From: G963666945 sp963666945
GTDB lineage: Bacteria; Bacteroidota; Bacteroidia; Bacteroidales; Marinifilaceae
Assembly (NCBI GenBank): GCA_963666945.2
Contig: CAXXRT010000054.1
Location: forward strand, 3,236 to 67,235
Direction of reading: 5' to 3'
Length of the DNA stretch: 64,000 nt
Positions 36,191-44,761 of this stretch are shown in pieces. Positions within the stretch are counted from its first letter, which is position 1; each line of letters starts with the position of its first letter. The notes under the pieces were generated by a model. That model ran no database searches, was not told the DNA's origin, and saw only the letters and a program-made list of their open reading frames with translations. Made by a program: the position numbers and the translations under genes.

Positions 36191-38035
36191 ATGAAATTTT
36201 TGTCAGCGACAATTATAGTATTGGTATGTACTATAGGGAATGTTATGGCTCGCAAACAGGAAGTTGTTCTTCAAAATGGTGAGACCTATAATGTTACTAT
36301 TAAAGATACGGTTAAATATAAAGTATACCTTACCAGAGGCAATAAATCAAATTCCTATTGCTACGTTTGGCCATCGATCTGGAATTTTTCAGATGGCGAT
36401 AATGATAAATACTATTATAATTCTGAAGGATATTGGGAAAACTTTAATAGTTATTCCAAAAGAGTATTGTTGGATGAAAGAGGTAAGTTAAATTTTTATG
36501 ATGAAGTTGAGATTAGGTGGGTTGACAAAGGTAGTGTAAGTATTAATTATAATGTTGACTACTATAGATATAATAGCAATCTCAGGGGAACAGTTAATGG
36601 TGCTGTGAATTTTAATATCTACGATTATGTCGAAATAGGATCTCATGAAATTAATTATACATCGTTAGACATGGCTAATGTTACTATTAATTTAAGCCAT
36701 TTGGGATCTAATGATTTGGAATATAGTATAAATGGTGGAGATACCTTTCAAAATTCCAAAGAGTTTCTGAATGTTTCAGCGGGCCAATACACATTACAAG
36801 TAAGGGATAAGAAGACAGGATATACGCACCAGAAATCCATTACAATTAGGGCTATACCTCCTTTTGAATTAATAGCAGAAATTAGTAGTACAGATTGCAC
36901 AGGGTCAAGCGGTTCCATAAATCTTTCATTAAAAGGAGGCAGCAGGTATTTGATTTTCAATGGAAATGCAAATATTGATTTTCAGAACCAGCTGTTTGTG
37001 GGCGAAAGAGAATTTACTGTAGAAGGATTATTTAGGATTCCAACTGATGCCGATTATGCTTATATGGAAAGGCAACAATACACGGGACTATTCGGGCAGG
37101 ACAATTGTATAGAGATAGGATTAAGGTCCGGTTATCCCGCCTTTTACATTTATACAAGTAGTGGGGCTCGTTCAGCAACATCTTCTACCAAACTTCCAAA
37201 TGACGGGCAATGGCATCATCTGGCATTAAGATCAAATTGCAGCAATATTGAATTATTGCTCGACGGAGTTGTCTGTGCCACTGATAACCGGAGTTATTCC
37301 ACACTTCAGTCCGACGACGGATCACAGGGAAAGCCAGTCTCAATAGGAGCAAAAGTATGGAGAGATAGCGGAGATGAATTTAAAGGTCACATTTCAAACC
37401 TTAGTTTCTGGAGAAAATACCTGAGCAATAGCGAAATCAACAACTATAAAACCAACGACCCCGATGGAAGTGAATCAGAATTGTTGGCAGCATATAACAT
37501 GAATATCAGAGACAAAGAAAGATTAATCCCAGTAAAAGGAGAAGAAGGCGATCTTAATGGCTGTTTATGGTCAGACAATTGTAGTTACATATGGGAAGAT
37601 TCCTCTGGAGCACAGGTGTCTGTAGAGGAAGACATTACAAATCTTCAGGAAGATGATTACACTGTTACTGTAAATTATACGGGATTAATCACAAGTAACC
37701 TTACCACCACCTATAAGGTAGCCCTGATAAACACCTTAAAAGTACAGGTGACTGCCCCGGATCATCACCTGTGCGAAGGCGATGAATTGATAATTACCTC
37801 AAATACTACTGGAGGCACAGGCAATTATAAATATCAATGGGAGTCTTTCGATGGAAATGCCTGGATACCTATGACAGGCTCAGTATCGTCTTCCTATATA
37901 CAGAATCAGACTTTCGGAAATAAAAACTACCGTTTACAGGTAAATTCTGGAGTCTGTGACACAACCAGCGTGCATATAAATTTAGATGTTTACAAAAAGA
38001 TAAGAACAGGAAGAATCAGGCATGTAAAGAACTAA
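36191..38035 (+). CDS. Secreted LamG plus SprB-like repeat protein
   Basis: 614 residues, intact. Signal peptide (GNVMA), N-terminal domain, SprB-type repeat (LEYSINGGDTFQNSKEF, SAGQYTLQVRDKKTGYT), second repeat started by STDCTGSSGSINLSL, nested LamG domain (YLIFNGNANIDF to EFKGHISNLSFWRKYLSN, with GQWHHLALRSNCSNIELLLDG), repeat remainder (YIWEDSSGAQ, LQEDDYTVTV), Ig-like domain (YQWESFDGNAWIP) and tail VYKKIRTGRIRHVKN. It aligns over its length with the gene at 33006. Probably surface carbohydrate or protein binding; the route to the surface is not evident. Confidence 0.82.
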   Translation: MKFLSATIIVLVCTIGNVMARKQEVVLQNGETYNVTIKDTVKYKVYLTRGNKSNSYCYVWPSIWNFSDGDNDKYYYNSEGYWENFNSYSKRVLLDERGKLNFYDEVEIRWVDKGSVSINYNVDYYRYNSNLRGTVNGAVNFNIYDYVEIGSHEINYTSLDMANVTINLSHLGSNDLEYSINGGDTFQNSKEFLNVSAGQYTLQVRDKKTGYTHQKSITIRAIPPFELIAEISSTDCTGSSGSINLSLKGGSRYLIFNGNANIDFQNQLFVGEREFTVEGLFRIPTDADYAYMERQQYTGLFGQDNCIEIGLRSGYPAFYIYTSSGARSATSSTKLPNDGQWHHLALRSNCSNIELLLDGVVCATDNRSYSTLQSDDGSQGKPVSIGAKVWRDSGDEFKGHISNLSFWRKYLSNSEINNYKTNDPDGSESELLAAYNMNIRDKERLIPVKGEEGDLNGCLWSDNCSYIWEDSSGAQVSVEEDITNLQEDDYTVTVNYTGLITSNLTTTYKVALINTLKVQVTAPDHHLCEGDELIITSNTTGGTGNYKYQWESFDGNAWIPMTGSVSSSYIQNQTFGNKNYRLQVNSGVCDTTSVHINLDVYKKIRTGRIRHVKN

Positions 38036-38082
38036 AGGACAGCAATCTTTCCCCTAAAAGGAAGCAATACCACCTAATTAAA

Positions 38083-38218
38083 TCCGTACCATCTACGGTG
38101 CTAGCCCATACTTTCTGGTATGTTTCCCTATACCAGAGGCCGAAAATAACCAGTTTGAATCCGCTAAGTATCCAGAAAGAGGAGACTTGGTACGGCCTTG
38201 TTGCGGCTTTGGTACGGA
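38083..38218. repeat. Structured 136-bp element with terminal inverted repeats
   Basis: 9-bp ends TCCGTACCA (38083-38091) and TGGTACGGA (38210-38218) are inverted copies. Inside, TCTGGTAT (38114-38121) / ATACCAGA (38130-38137) form a perfect hairpin, and TTGGTACGG appears twice as a direct repeat near the right end. It lies in the 245-base gap between two convergent genes. A small non-autonomous mobile or REP-like element would fit; copies elsewhere were not available to check. Confidence 0.45.
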
Positions 38219-38280
38219 GATAGTATAACGAAGAATCCAAATATTGGAGTGTAAAAGTCATTTTATAAGAGAACAGATAT

Positions 38281-38985
38281 TTAGAGAATCTGGCACAAAT
38301 CGGCGATAGAATGTATTGTTGGATGCTCATTCTTCAGCCATTCCGGAGAATTATCCACGTGAATAGCCTGCATATTTATATTTCTTGCACCCTTAATGTC
38401 AGTATTGAAATCATCACCAACCATTATCGATTCAGGAATTACAGCCTTTGCCTTAGAAAGAGCAAGTTCGAAAATTTCTTTGTTAGGCTTGCTACACCCG
38501 GCCTCTTCAGAACAAGTTAATGTCTCTATAATATCGCTGAGTCCGCAGTTCATAACTTTTTGGGTTTGAACCCTTATAAATCCGTTGGTTATAATGTGGC
38601 AGGCGTATCCTTTCGAATTCAGATGTTTCAGGGTATCAACAGTTTTTGGAAACAGTTTTGTCTGGCAGGCGCTTACCTCCAGGTATGCCTCCCCCAGATC
38701 TTCAGCCAGCGCTCTGTCGTTTATGCCTTTTTCCTTTAGGGTGTAATAGAATCGTTTAACTATCAGTTCTTCCTTGGATATGTTACCCTGATTATAAGCG
38801 ATCCACATTTTTTGGTTATGGTGTTTATATATATGGTGAAAGATAATAAAATCGTGAAACTCTGTTCTTAATCCGAACTCATTAAACAGCTGTAGAAGAC
38901 TAGATTCACTATTGGCTTTAAAATCCCATAGAGTATTGTCAAGATCAAAAAAGATGTGTTTGATGTTCGATTTATTTATTATCAT
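38281..38985 (-). CDS. yjjG: HAD-family hydrolase, YjjG-like nucleotidase
   Basis: 234 residues. HAD motif I is FFDLDNTLWDF (about residues 12-22), motif II HIITNGF, motif III lysine in GCSKPNKEIF and motif IV MVGDDFNTDIKGA. The FDLDNTLWDF start and length match the YjjG noncanonical pyrimidine nucleotidase group, which cleaves modified nucleoside monophosphates. It separates the two secreted-protein groups and is read on the other strand. Confidence 0.85.
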   Translation of the reverse strand: MIINKSNIKHIFFDLDNTLWDFKANSESSLLQLFNEFGLRTEFHDFIIFHHIYKHHNQKMWIAYNQGNISKEELIVKRFYYTLKEKGINDRALAEDLGEAYLEVSACQTKLFPKTVDTLKHLNSKGYACHIITNGFIRVQTQKVMNCGLSDIIETLTCSEEAGCSKPNKEIFELALSKAKAVIPESIMVGDDFNTDIKGARNINMQAIHVDNSPEWLKNEHPTIHSIADLCQIL

Positions 38986-38989
38986 GGTG

Positions 38990-38997
38990 CAAAGATA
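38990..38997 (-). promoter_or_regulatory. -7 element of the HAD hydrolase gene
   Basis: TATCTTTG on the minus strand, only 4 bases before the ATG (38985). No -33 partner at the usual distance. If real the mRNA would be leaderless or nearly so. Confidence 0.4.
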
Positions 38998-39381
38998 TAA
39001 ATTAGTTTTACATGATGTTTAAAATACAATGCGGTGTCGTTGTATTTTAACAAAACATTTGATTGAAAATGCCTTTTGGACACAATATTTGTTTTGAGAT
39101 AATGTGCATAATAGTACATAATAATTAGAAAAATGTTAAAATATGTTGCATAAATATTCTGTCTCATTCCCTCTTGTATATTGTCTTTAGTAACTGAATT
39201 AACAAGGTTTTAATGGATTTCATCAACAATGCGATATCCCCAGAAATAGTTAGTGTAAAATATTAGACGTTTATCTATGATAACAAGCTGTTCACCAAAA
39301 CCAACTTGACTTTTCATAATTATAATCGTTATTTTGTTCTCAGATATAGAAGTGGATTGTTTAATTTGGATTGGTTGATAA
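38998..39381. other. Upstream region of the brick-protein run
   Basis: About 385 bases between the divergent HAD gene and the first brick gene. AT-rich; TTTAATTTG at about 39360-39369 is close to a -7 element but lacks a well-spaced TTTG. No open frame or strong hairpin seen. Promoter of the long run probably lies here. Confidence 0.35.
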
Positions 39382-40380
39382 ATGGATTATTTAGCTTTAA
39401 CACATTGCCTAAAAGCCATACGTGTCTCTAAATTTAAGAGACGCGGTTTGTCATTTAATTGTAACACTACTTCATCGCATACTTCAGAATTTAAAAACAA
39501 TTTCATTTTGTTTGGTTTCAAATTTCTGGTATTGGTTTTTCTGTTTGGATTTGTTCCCATTATCGCCTCAGGGCAATCTGTAAAACCTTCACCAGTGATA
39601 GAACTTGATGCTGACCAGCTGGGTTCTCCTGCAAAGCCTGAGGTGGTTGGATTTAAGTCAGTAATGACCTTTTCTGTTAGTGCTATTGTTGATGGTGTTG
39701 GTGCAGAAATGGATAATACTTTTGAATGGAAGGTTGTTGGAGGTAAAATCACAGGAGGTAATAATCCTAGTCAAAAGGTTGATTACGAGGGGGAAAAGTA
39801 TGAATGGGGAGAAATAACTTTAACAGGATGGAATGGCACAGAACAAAAGTCAGAGATTGAGATAACCTGGCAGGAACAAACCAGAGCGCATGCATTTATA
39901 GCTGTGAAACAATGTAGCAAAGTGAATGGATGTACAGATGCATGGAGTATTTACTATATACATATACTTCAAGGGTTAGCTAGTTATCATATCGAACTGA
40001 CTGATATTACCGATGTTTGTCCCAAAGACAATATGATGGCTACAGTTAAAATTACCGGTGGTGATAAGTGGAGCTTTGTATTGATGAGAGGAGAAGAAGG
40101 AGATTTAAATTCCGATCCGGTATCTTATGTGGATGAGATAACCCCGGGTTCACCAGGTGTTACTTATAATTCTTCGCTTGGTTATTATACATATACAGTA
40201 CCATTAGCTACAACAGAAGTAGATTCAGGTAAACTTTTCAAGATATCAATTAAGAACTTTTTGATTACGCTACCTGAGAGTAGTGGAGGAAATACTACTG
40301 CAGGAACTATAGATAACCCTGATGGGCTTTCTGTGGAAGTCTATCAACCCCCAAATACATCACCAATTGAGCATAATTAA
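39382..40380 (+). CDS. Brick protein 1: secreted beta-domain protein with extended signal region
   Basis: 332 residues. No family recognised beyond PKD-like features. About 45 polar and basic residues precede the hydrophobic core FKFLVLVFLFGFVPII and the cleavage-like ASGQ, so the export signal is unusually long (about 63 residues); no ATG occurs in between. Domain 1 contains NTFEWKVVGG (the YxW motif); domain 2 contains DVCPKDNMMATVKITGGDKWSF. It ends VYQPPNTSPIEHN, the shared tail. First of seven paralogues followed by a type B T9SS protein. Confidence 0.72.
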   Translation: MDYLALTHCLKAIRVSKFKRRGLSFNCNTTSSHTSEFKNNFILFGFKFLVLVFLFGFVPIIASGQSVKPSPVIELDADQLGSPAKPEVVGFKSVMTFSVSAIVDGVGAEMDNTFEWKVVGGKITGGNNPSQKVDYEGEKYEWGEITLTGWNGTEQKSEIEITWQEQTRAHAFIAVKQCSKVNGCTDAWSIYYIHILQGLASYHIELTDITDVCPKDNMMATVKITGGDKWSFVLMRGEEGDLNSDPVSYVDEITPGSPGVTYNSSLGYYTYTVPLATTEVDSGKLFKISIKNFLITLPESSGGNTTAGTIDNPDGLSVEVYQPPNTSPIEHN

Positions 40381-40429
40381 AAAATATATAGAAATTAAAA
40401 AAAAAGTAAAAAATATAAAATCAAATGTT

Positions 40430-41155
40430 ATGGGAAAAAACACTGTTAAATTTATAATCGTATTGATAATGACCACATTATCGATGGGAGCTTTTGCGCA
40501 GGTGGATAAAACAACTCCACAAGGTGTTGGAAATGAAATTCTTGTAGGATCTACTTTTAAGTATAGGGTGGATCTAAATGTTGATAATACTTACCAATGG
40601 AATGTATACAAAGATGGTTCTTCTACTGCTGAATCAGATAAAACTAATGTTGATATTAAACAACCAACTTCAAATTTGACTGATATTGAGTGGAAGACGC
40701 CAGGTACTTATGTTTTGGAAATGGTAGAGACTTCAGCTGCAGGTTGTTCGGCCAATCCCGTATCCTTTACAGTAGTTGTAAAAGCTAATGATGCAGAAAT
40801 TGCATGGACTGAATTCCCGGCAGTTGATTGTGCTACAACCACATATACCTTTAAGTTGCAACTGACAGGCGCCAAATATCCAGCTACACTTAAATATACT
40901 CTTGTTGATGAGTCAGGAGGAAATCACGGAGGAGACGTAACAAGTGATGATAGTGGTTTATTTGTTATTTCTGTTACTGATTTTGTTGTTAATAAAGGAC
41001 AATTATCATATTCAACTCCAATAGAAATTACTGAAGTTAAAGATAAATACGGTGTAGTACCTTTAAATTTTACCGTTGCAAACGAAGATTTTCTTGAGGT
41101 TAGACCTTTAGTTATTAATAGGTATCCGAATACAAGCGGAATAAAGCATGATTAA
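40430..41155 (+). CDS. Brick protein 2: secreted PKD-like protein
   Basis: 241 residues. Start chosen at 40430 (MGKNTVKF) because it gives a normal signal peptide ending SMGAFAQ; a longer frame runs back into the previous gene. Domain 1: VGSTFKYRV then TYQWNVYKDG; domain 2: AVDCATTTYTFKLQLTG and ATLKYTLVDE. Ends INRYPNTSGIKHD, the shared tail. 49 bases after brick 1, likely the same transcript. Confidence 0.75.
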   Translation: MGKNTVKFIIVLIMTTLSMGAFAQVDKTTPQGVGNEILVGSTFKYRVDLNVDNTYQWNVYKDGSSTAESDKTNVDIKQPTSNLTDIEWKTPGTYVLEMVETSAAGCSANPVSFTVVVKANDAEIAWTEFPAVDCATTTYTFKLQLTGAKYPATLKYTLVDESGGNHGGDVTSDDSGLFVISVTDFVVNKGQLSYSTPIEITEVKDKYGVVPLNFTVANEDFLEVRPLVINRYPNTSGIKHD

Positions 41156-41181
41156 TACAATACTGTAATAAAATTATAGAT

Positions 41182-42000
41182 ATGAAAAGATTATATAAAA
41201 TATTATTCGTTTTTGCCATGACTCTTATTAGTTATGGAGCATTTGCACAAACGCAAACAGTAAAGGTTGGTTCTGTGCGAAAGTATATTCTAAGTGAGTT
41301 GAATAAAGATAAAAGTAGTTATGAGTGGCATGTTGAAAAATTTAATGGAACAGATTGGAATGATGCTGTTCTAGGTACTGATTACGAATTATGGAAAGAT
41401 TATTTTATAAAAGATGGGGCTACAGCAATCGGATCTTTTGTTGACGGGCAGTATCAGATATTTGTAAAATGGAAATTGGCTGGGACAAATTATAGGGTTA
41501 GGGTCACTGAGAGGGATGCAATTACTCATTGTTTTGATTCTAATAATGTGAAGGAGCAATTGGTCGAGGTTGTTGAAAATGATTTTACTGTTACAGTTAG
41601 TTGGGATGGTAAAACTACGTCAGCAGGAGAGTCCTGTGCAAATGATGGGACTAATATTATAACCTACACTATAGGAAAAGTATTAGGAAAAGCAGGGGAT
41701 GTGTGGAAGTTTAAATATGAGGTAAGGGATGGTGAGCCTGGAGATGTTGATACTAAAGCATGGGTTGAAGGTTCAACTGATGTAAATGGAGAGGGGTTTG
41801 TTGATGTCGATGCTTCAAAAACGGAATACAAGCTAAATTTATCTTATACTATTCCAAAGGGATCAGGTGATTATAAAATTCAAATTAGAATATCGGAAGC
41901 CAGAGATGGATATAATACTTTGGCAAAAGATTCGCCACAAACTGAAGCGACAATTCATAAAATTCCTGATACTGCTGTTGGTGGTATTAAATTAGATTAG
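41182..42000 (+). CDS. Brick protein 3: secreted PKD-like protein
   Basis: 272 residues. Signal peptide ends LISYGAFAQ, almost the same as in bricks 2 and 4. Domain 1: VGSVRKYIL, SSYEWHVEKFNG; domain 2: GESCANDGTNIITY and VWKFKYEVRDG. Tail IHKIPDTAVGGIKLD, with two extra residues before the conserved Ile. 26 bases after brick 2. Confidence 0.75.
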   Translation: MKRLYKILFVFAMTLISYGAFAQTQTVKVGSVRKYILSELNKDKSSYEWHVEKFNGTDWNDAVLGTDYELWKDYFIKDGATAIGSFVDGQYQIFVKWKLAGTNYRVRVTERDAITHCFDSNNVKEQLVEVVENDFTVTVSWDGKTTSAGESCANDGTNIITYTIGKVLGKAGDVWKFKYEVRDGEPGDVDTKAWVEGSTDVNGEGFVDVDASKTEYKLNLSYTIPKGSGDYKIQIRISEARDGYNTLAKDSPQTEATIHKIPDTAVGGIKLD

Positions 42001-42017
42001 ATTTTAAAATTACAGAT

Positions 42018-42866
42018 ATGAACAGATTAAAAAAATTATTAATGGTTTTTGCTTTGGCTACAATTAGCTATGGAGCAATTGCGCAGGCTGATATTACTCA
42101 GGAGGTGTTAAAAAATTCAGTTCGTAAGTACTCTCTTGGAACAGTGAATGTTGGGACAAGTAAGTATGTGTGGACAGTTACTACTGATTTAGCGGGAACT
42201 ATTCCTGCTGATGATGCGGATTATGATGTATATACAGGTTACGAGGATGCTACTCCTGTAGTTATTGGAACACCAACAGCTGGTCAGTATTGTATTTATA
42301 TAAAATGGCTTGGTGATGCAGGAAAGAAATACTATGTAACAGTTACAGAAGAGGATGGATCAACCAAATGTTTTGATGCAAGTGCAAACAGACAAATTGT
42401 GGAGGTTACAATTAAGGATAATGATTTTATAGCAGACCTTACATGGGAGGATAGTGACTTAGCTAACCCTATTTGTGCTGAATTTACAGCAGATGTTGAT
42501 ACTAAGAAAACGGCTATAAATTTTAAATTAACAGTTAGTGGACAAAGAACTACTGCAGAATGGAAGTATAAATATAAGTATATTTTAAAATATGAAGATG
42601 TTGAGCCTACTGATACTGATTGGGATCCTGTTGCGGCTATACCTAATGCTCCAACACCTGCATTTTCTATAGGTGGAAACATAACTTTTGCGGATATTCA
42701 GATAGCAGAAGCCATACAACAAGGGGCAGGAAAGGCATATCTTTGGGTAAAAGCCGTTGAGGTTCGAGATGGATATGGAACACCTGCGAATGTTGATAAA
42801 TCTGACTTTACTGCTAAGGCTATAATAAATCAGATTCCTGTTAAACAATCAATTGTGCTTGAATAA
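42018..42866 (+). CDS. Brick protein 4: secreted PKD-like protein
   Basis: 282 residues, closest to brick 3 in its first 130 residues (signal TISYGAIAQ, NSVRKYSLG, SKYVWTVTTD, KYYVTVTEEDGSTKCFD against brick 3 NYRVRVTERDAITHCFD). Domain 2: ICAEFTADVDTKKTAINFKL, WKYKYKYILKYED. Tail INQIPVKQSIVLE. A recent tandem duplication with brick 3 is likely. Confidence 0.75.
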   Translation: MNRLKKLLMVFALATISYGAIAQADITQEVLKNSVRKYSLGTVNVGTSKYVWTVTTDLAGTIPADDADYDVYTGYEDATPVVIGTPTAGQYCIYIKWLGDAGKKYYVTVTEEDGSTKCFDASANRQIVEVTIKDNDFIADLTWEDSDLANPICAEFTADVDTKKTAINFKLTVSGQRTTAEWKYKYKYILKYEDVEPTDTDWDPVAAIPNAPTPAFSIGGNITFADIQIAEAIQQGAGKAYLWVKAVEVRDGYGTPANVDKSDFTAKAIINQIPVKQSIVLE

Positions 42867-42892
42867 AATAATTGAGGAATAATATAGTATAA

Positions 42893-43654
42893 ATGAAGTT
42901 AGCAACAGCATATAGGTTTATCTTTTCAGTAGTTATTCTACTGGTGTCGGGATTTATGTCCTCGGCACAGGATAATGTTGTTGTTAATTCTAAACACAAA
43001 CTAAGTGTTCCTAATTATATTCCAGGTCATACTTATAAGTGGAAAATTTTTGATTCAGATAATAAGCAGTTAAAATTCAGTAAGGATGGAGATGTCTTCG
43101 TTATTGATGAAACTGGAATATATTCTGAAATAGATGATATAACAAAAGGAATTTTTGTAAGATGGTCTGTAGGTGCAGATAAAACTTATACAGTCAATTT
43201 TACAGAATTCAATGCTGCCGGTTGTAATAATTCAAGTGAGAAATTGGTTTCTATAATTGAAACGCCATTAAAAGTTTTATTTAGAGAAGAAGCCAAATAT
43301 AAGGTAAATGATATTAATGCAATAAATCTTTTTACAAGCCTTGATTTTAGTTCTGCTGGAGGAATTGATTTAGCAAAGAGTTATCCATTTAAAGTAATAC
43401 TGAAATATAAATATAACAACGGAGAGGTTAAAACATTGACAAAACTAATTGGAGAGGGAGATAATAACCTAGTTGTCGATTATGCATCCGACTTAGAAGG
43501 TTTTGAGGAAACACTGGATAAAGATCACTATTATGAATTCTGGATTGAAGCTGTTACAGATTTCTTTGGTTCAGAAGTTAAAATTATAGGCACAAATAAA
43601 TTTGTGTGGGGCGCTTACAAGAAGCCCCCAATAACAAAAATAAATAACAAATAA
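42893..43654 (+). CDS. Brick protein 5: secreted PKD-like protein
   Basis: 253 residues. Signal ends GFMSSAQ. Domain 1: NSKHKLSVPNYIPGHTYKWKIFDSDN; the stretch TYTVNFTEFNAAGCNN matches the corresponding part of bricks 3 and 4. Domain 2 ends YYEFWIEAVTDFFG. Tail AYKKPPITKINNK. Confidence 0.72.
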   Translation: MKLATAYRFIFSVVILLVSGFMSSAQDNVVVNSKHKLSVPNYIPGHTYKWKIFDSDNKQLKFSKDGDVFVIDETGIYSEIDDITKGIFVRWSVGADKTYTVNFTEFNAAGCNNSSEKLVSIIETPLKVLFREEAKYKVNDINAINLFTSLDFSSAGGIDLAKSYPFKVILKYKYNNGEVKTLTKLIGEGDNNLVVDYASDLEGFEETLDKDHYYEFWIEAVTDFFGSEVKIIGTNKFVWGAYKKPPITKINNK

Positions 43655-43682
43655 ATAACGTAGAACGTAAATGTTTTAAATT

Positions 43683-44711
43683 ATGAAATCAATTAAATTA
43701 ATATTAATTACAATCATTGGCTTGTTTCTGACAGCTAATGTATTTGGGCAGGTACAAGTAGTTGTTCCAGATCCTGATAATACTGATGCAACAACAACAT
43801 ATAAAAAACTACATATTGTTGCTAAGGGAAGTAAATATACTTATTCTGTAGATAAGCATTATACATTAACATTAGATCAAATAATTCTTAATACTTTATT
43901 GGAAGATGGTAATGTTAATAGATATGCTTGGGAAGTTTTAAAATTGGAAGGTGCTGATGAGTCGAAAGATCCAATTGAATATGCTAATGCAATTTCATTA
44001 GCAGCAGGTTCTGAGATTATTCCTACAAGTACTTTTGTTGATCCTAACCTTCAATATAATATTCATCCAATAGAATGGAAAAAAGAGTTGGAATCAGGAG
44101 ATTATTACTTGATTAGAGTAATTGAATATCCAAATCATAATACCGAATCTTTAGAGAAAGATGAAGAAGCAGGAGTTGTTAGTGAGATCGTAGTTAGAAT
44201 AGGTGATGATCTTCAAATATATATGGTAGATGATGATGCCAATAATATAAATAAAAATTTTTATGCATGTAATGGAGAAGGGATTGATATTAGTAATATC
44301 GATGATGCAGATAAAGCCGGTAAAATGAAGATTAAGGTCAACGGTAGACCAGGAATAACTGCAAATGGGGATGAAATTGATGGATGGAAAGTAACATTTA
44401 AGGTTACTAGATATAATAAAGGTGCTGCAGAAGCTCCCCAAAATGTTACTGTTAATCATGATGCAGTTGTTCAAGGGGAAGATGGATATTATGACTTGGA
44501 GTTTGGATTAAAAGATATGGATGGTGATATATCATTTAATTTAGAAGATCCTGATAGTGATATATACTATGCTGTTGAATTAGTAGAAGCAATTGATGGT
44601 GATAAAAATCCTGTTGCACCAGAGGCCGGATTAGCTGGAGATACAAAGAAAATCAAGAGAATTTACGGTATCTATGCTAAACCTAAGGTTACTAAGATTA
44701 ATTTCAAATAA
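43683..44711 (+). CDS. Brick protein 6: secreted PKD-like protein
   Basis: 342 residues, longest of the run, with an enlarged first domain. Signal ends LTANVFGQ. KGSKYTYSV, NRYAWEVLKLEG, DYYLIRVIEYPNHN; domain 2 FYACNGEGIDIS, DGWKVTFKVTRYN. Tail IYAKPKVTKINFK, which closely resembles that of brick 5. Confidence 0.73.
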   Translation: MKSIKLILITIIGLFLTANVFGQVQVVVPDPDNTDATTTYKKLHIVAKGSKYTYSVDKHYTLTLDQIILNTLLEDGNVNRYAWEVLKLEGADESKDPIEYANAISLAAGSEIIPTSTFVDPNLQYNIHPIEWKKELESGDYYLIRVIEYPNHNTESLEKDEEAGVVSEIVVRIGDDLQIYMVDDDANNINKNFYACNGEGIDISNIDDADKAGKMKIKVNGRPGITANGDEIDGWKVTFKVTRYNKGAAEAPQNVTVNHDAVVQGEDGYYDLEFGLKDMDGDISFNLEDPDSDIYYAVELVEAIDGDKNPVAPEAGLAGDTKKIKRIYGIYAKPKVTKINFK

Positions 44712-44761
44712 TCTAGTGGTTTAAAATTAAAGAAGAAAATTATTGAGAATTAGATAGATAA

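Noticed and set aside
38016..38330. 104-codon minus-strand frame through the gap between the LamG gene and the HAD gene
   Set aside because: It overlaps both neighbours out of frame and its middle is the inverted-repeat element; composition (RTKAATRPYQ, WILSGFKLVIFGLWY) looks like translated repeat DNA.
40322..40429. Upstream extension of brick protein 2
   Set aside because: It overlaps the previous gene and would bury a normal signal peptide; start moved to 40430.
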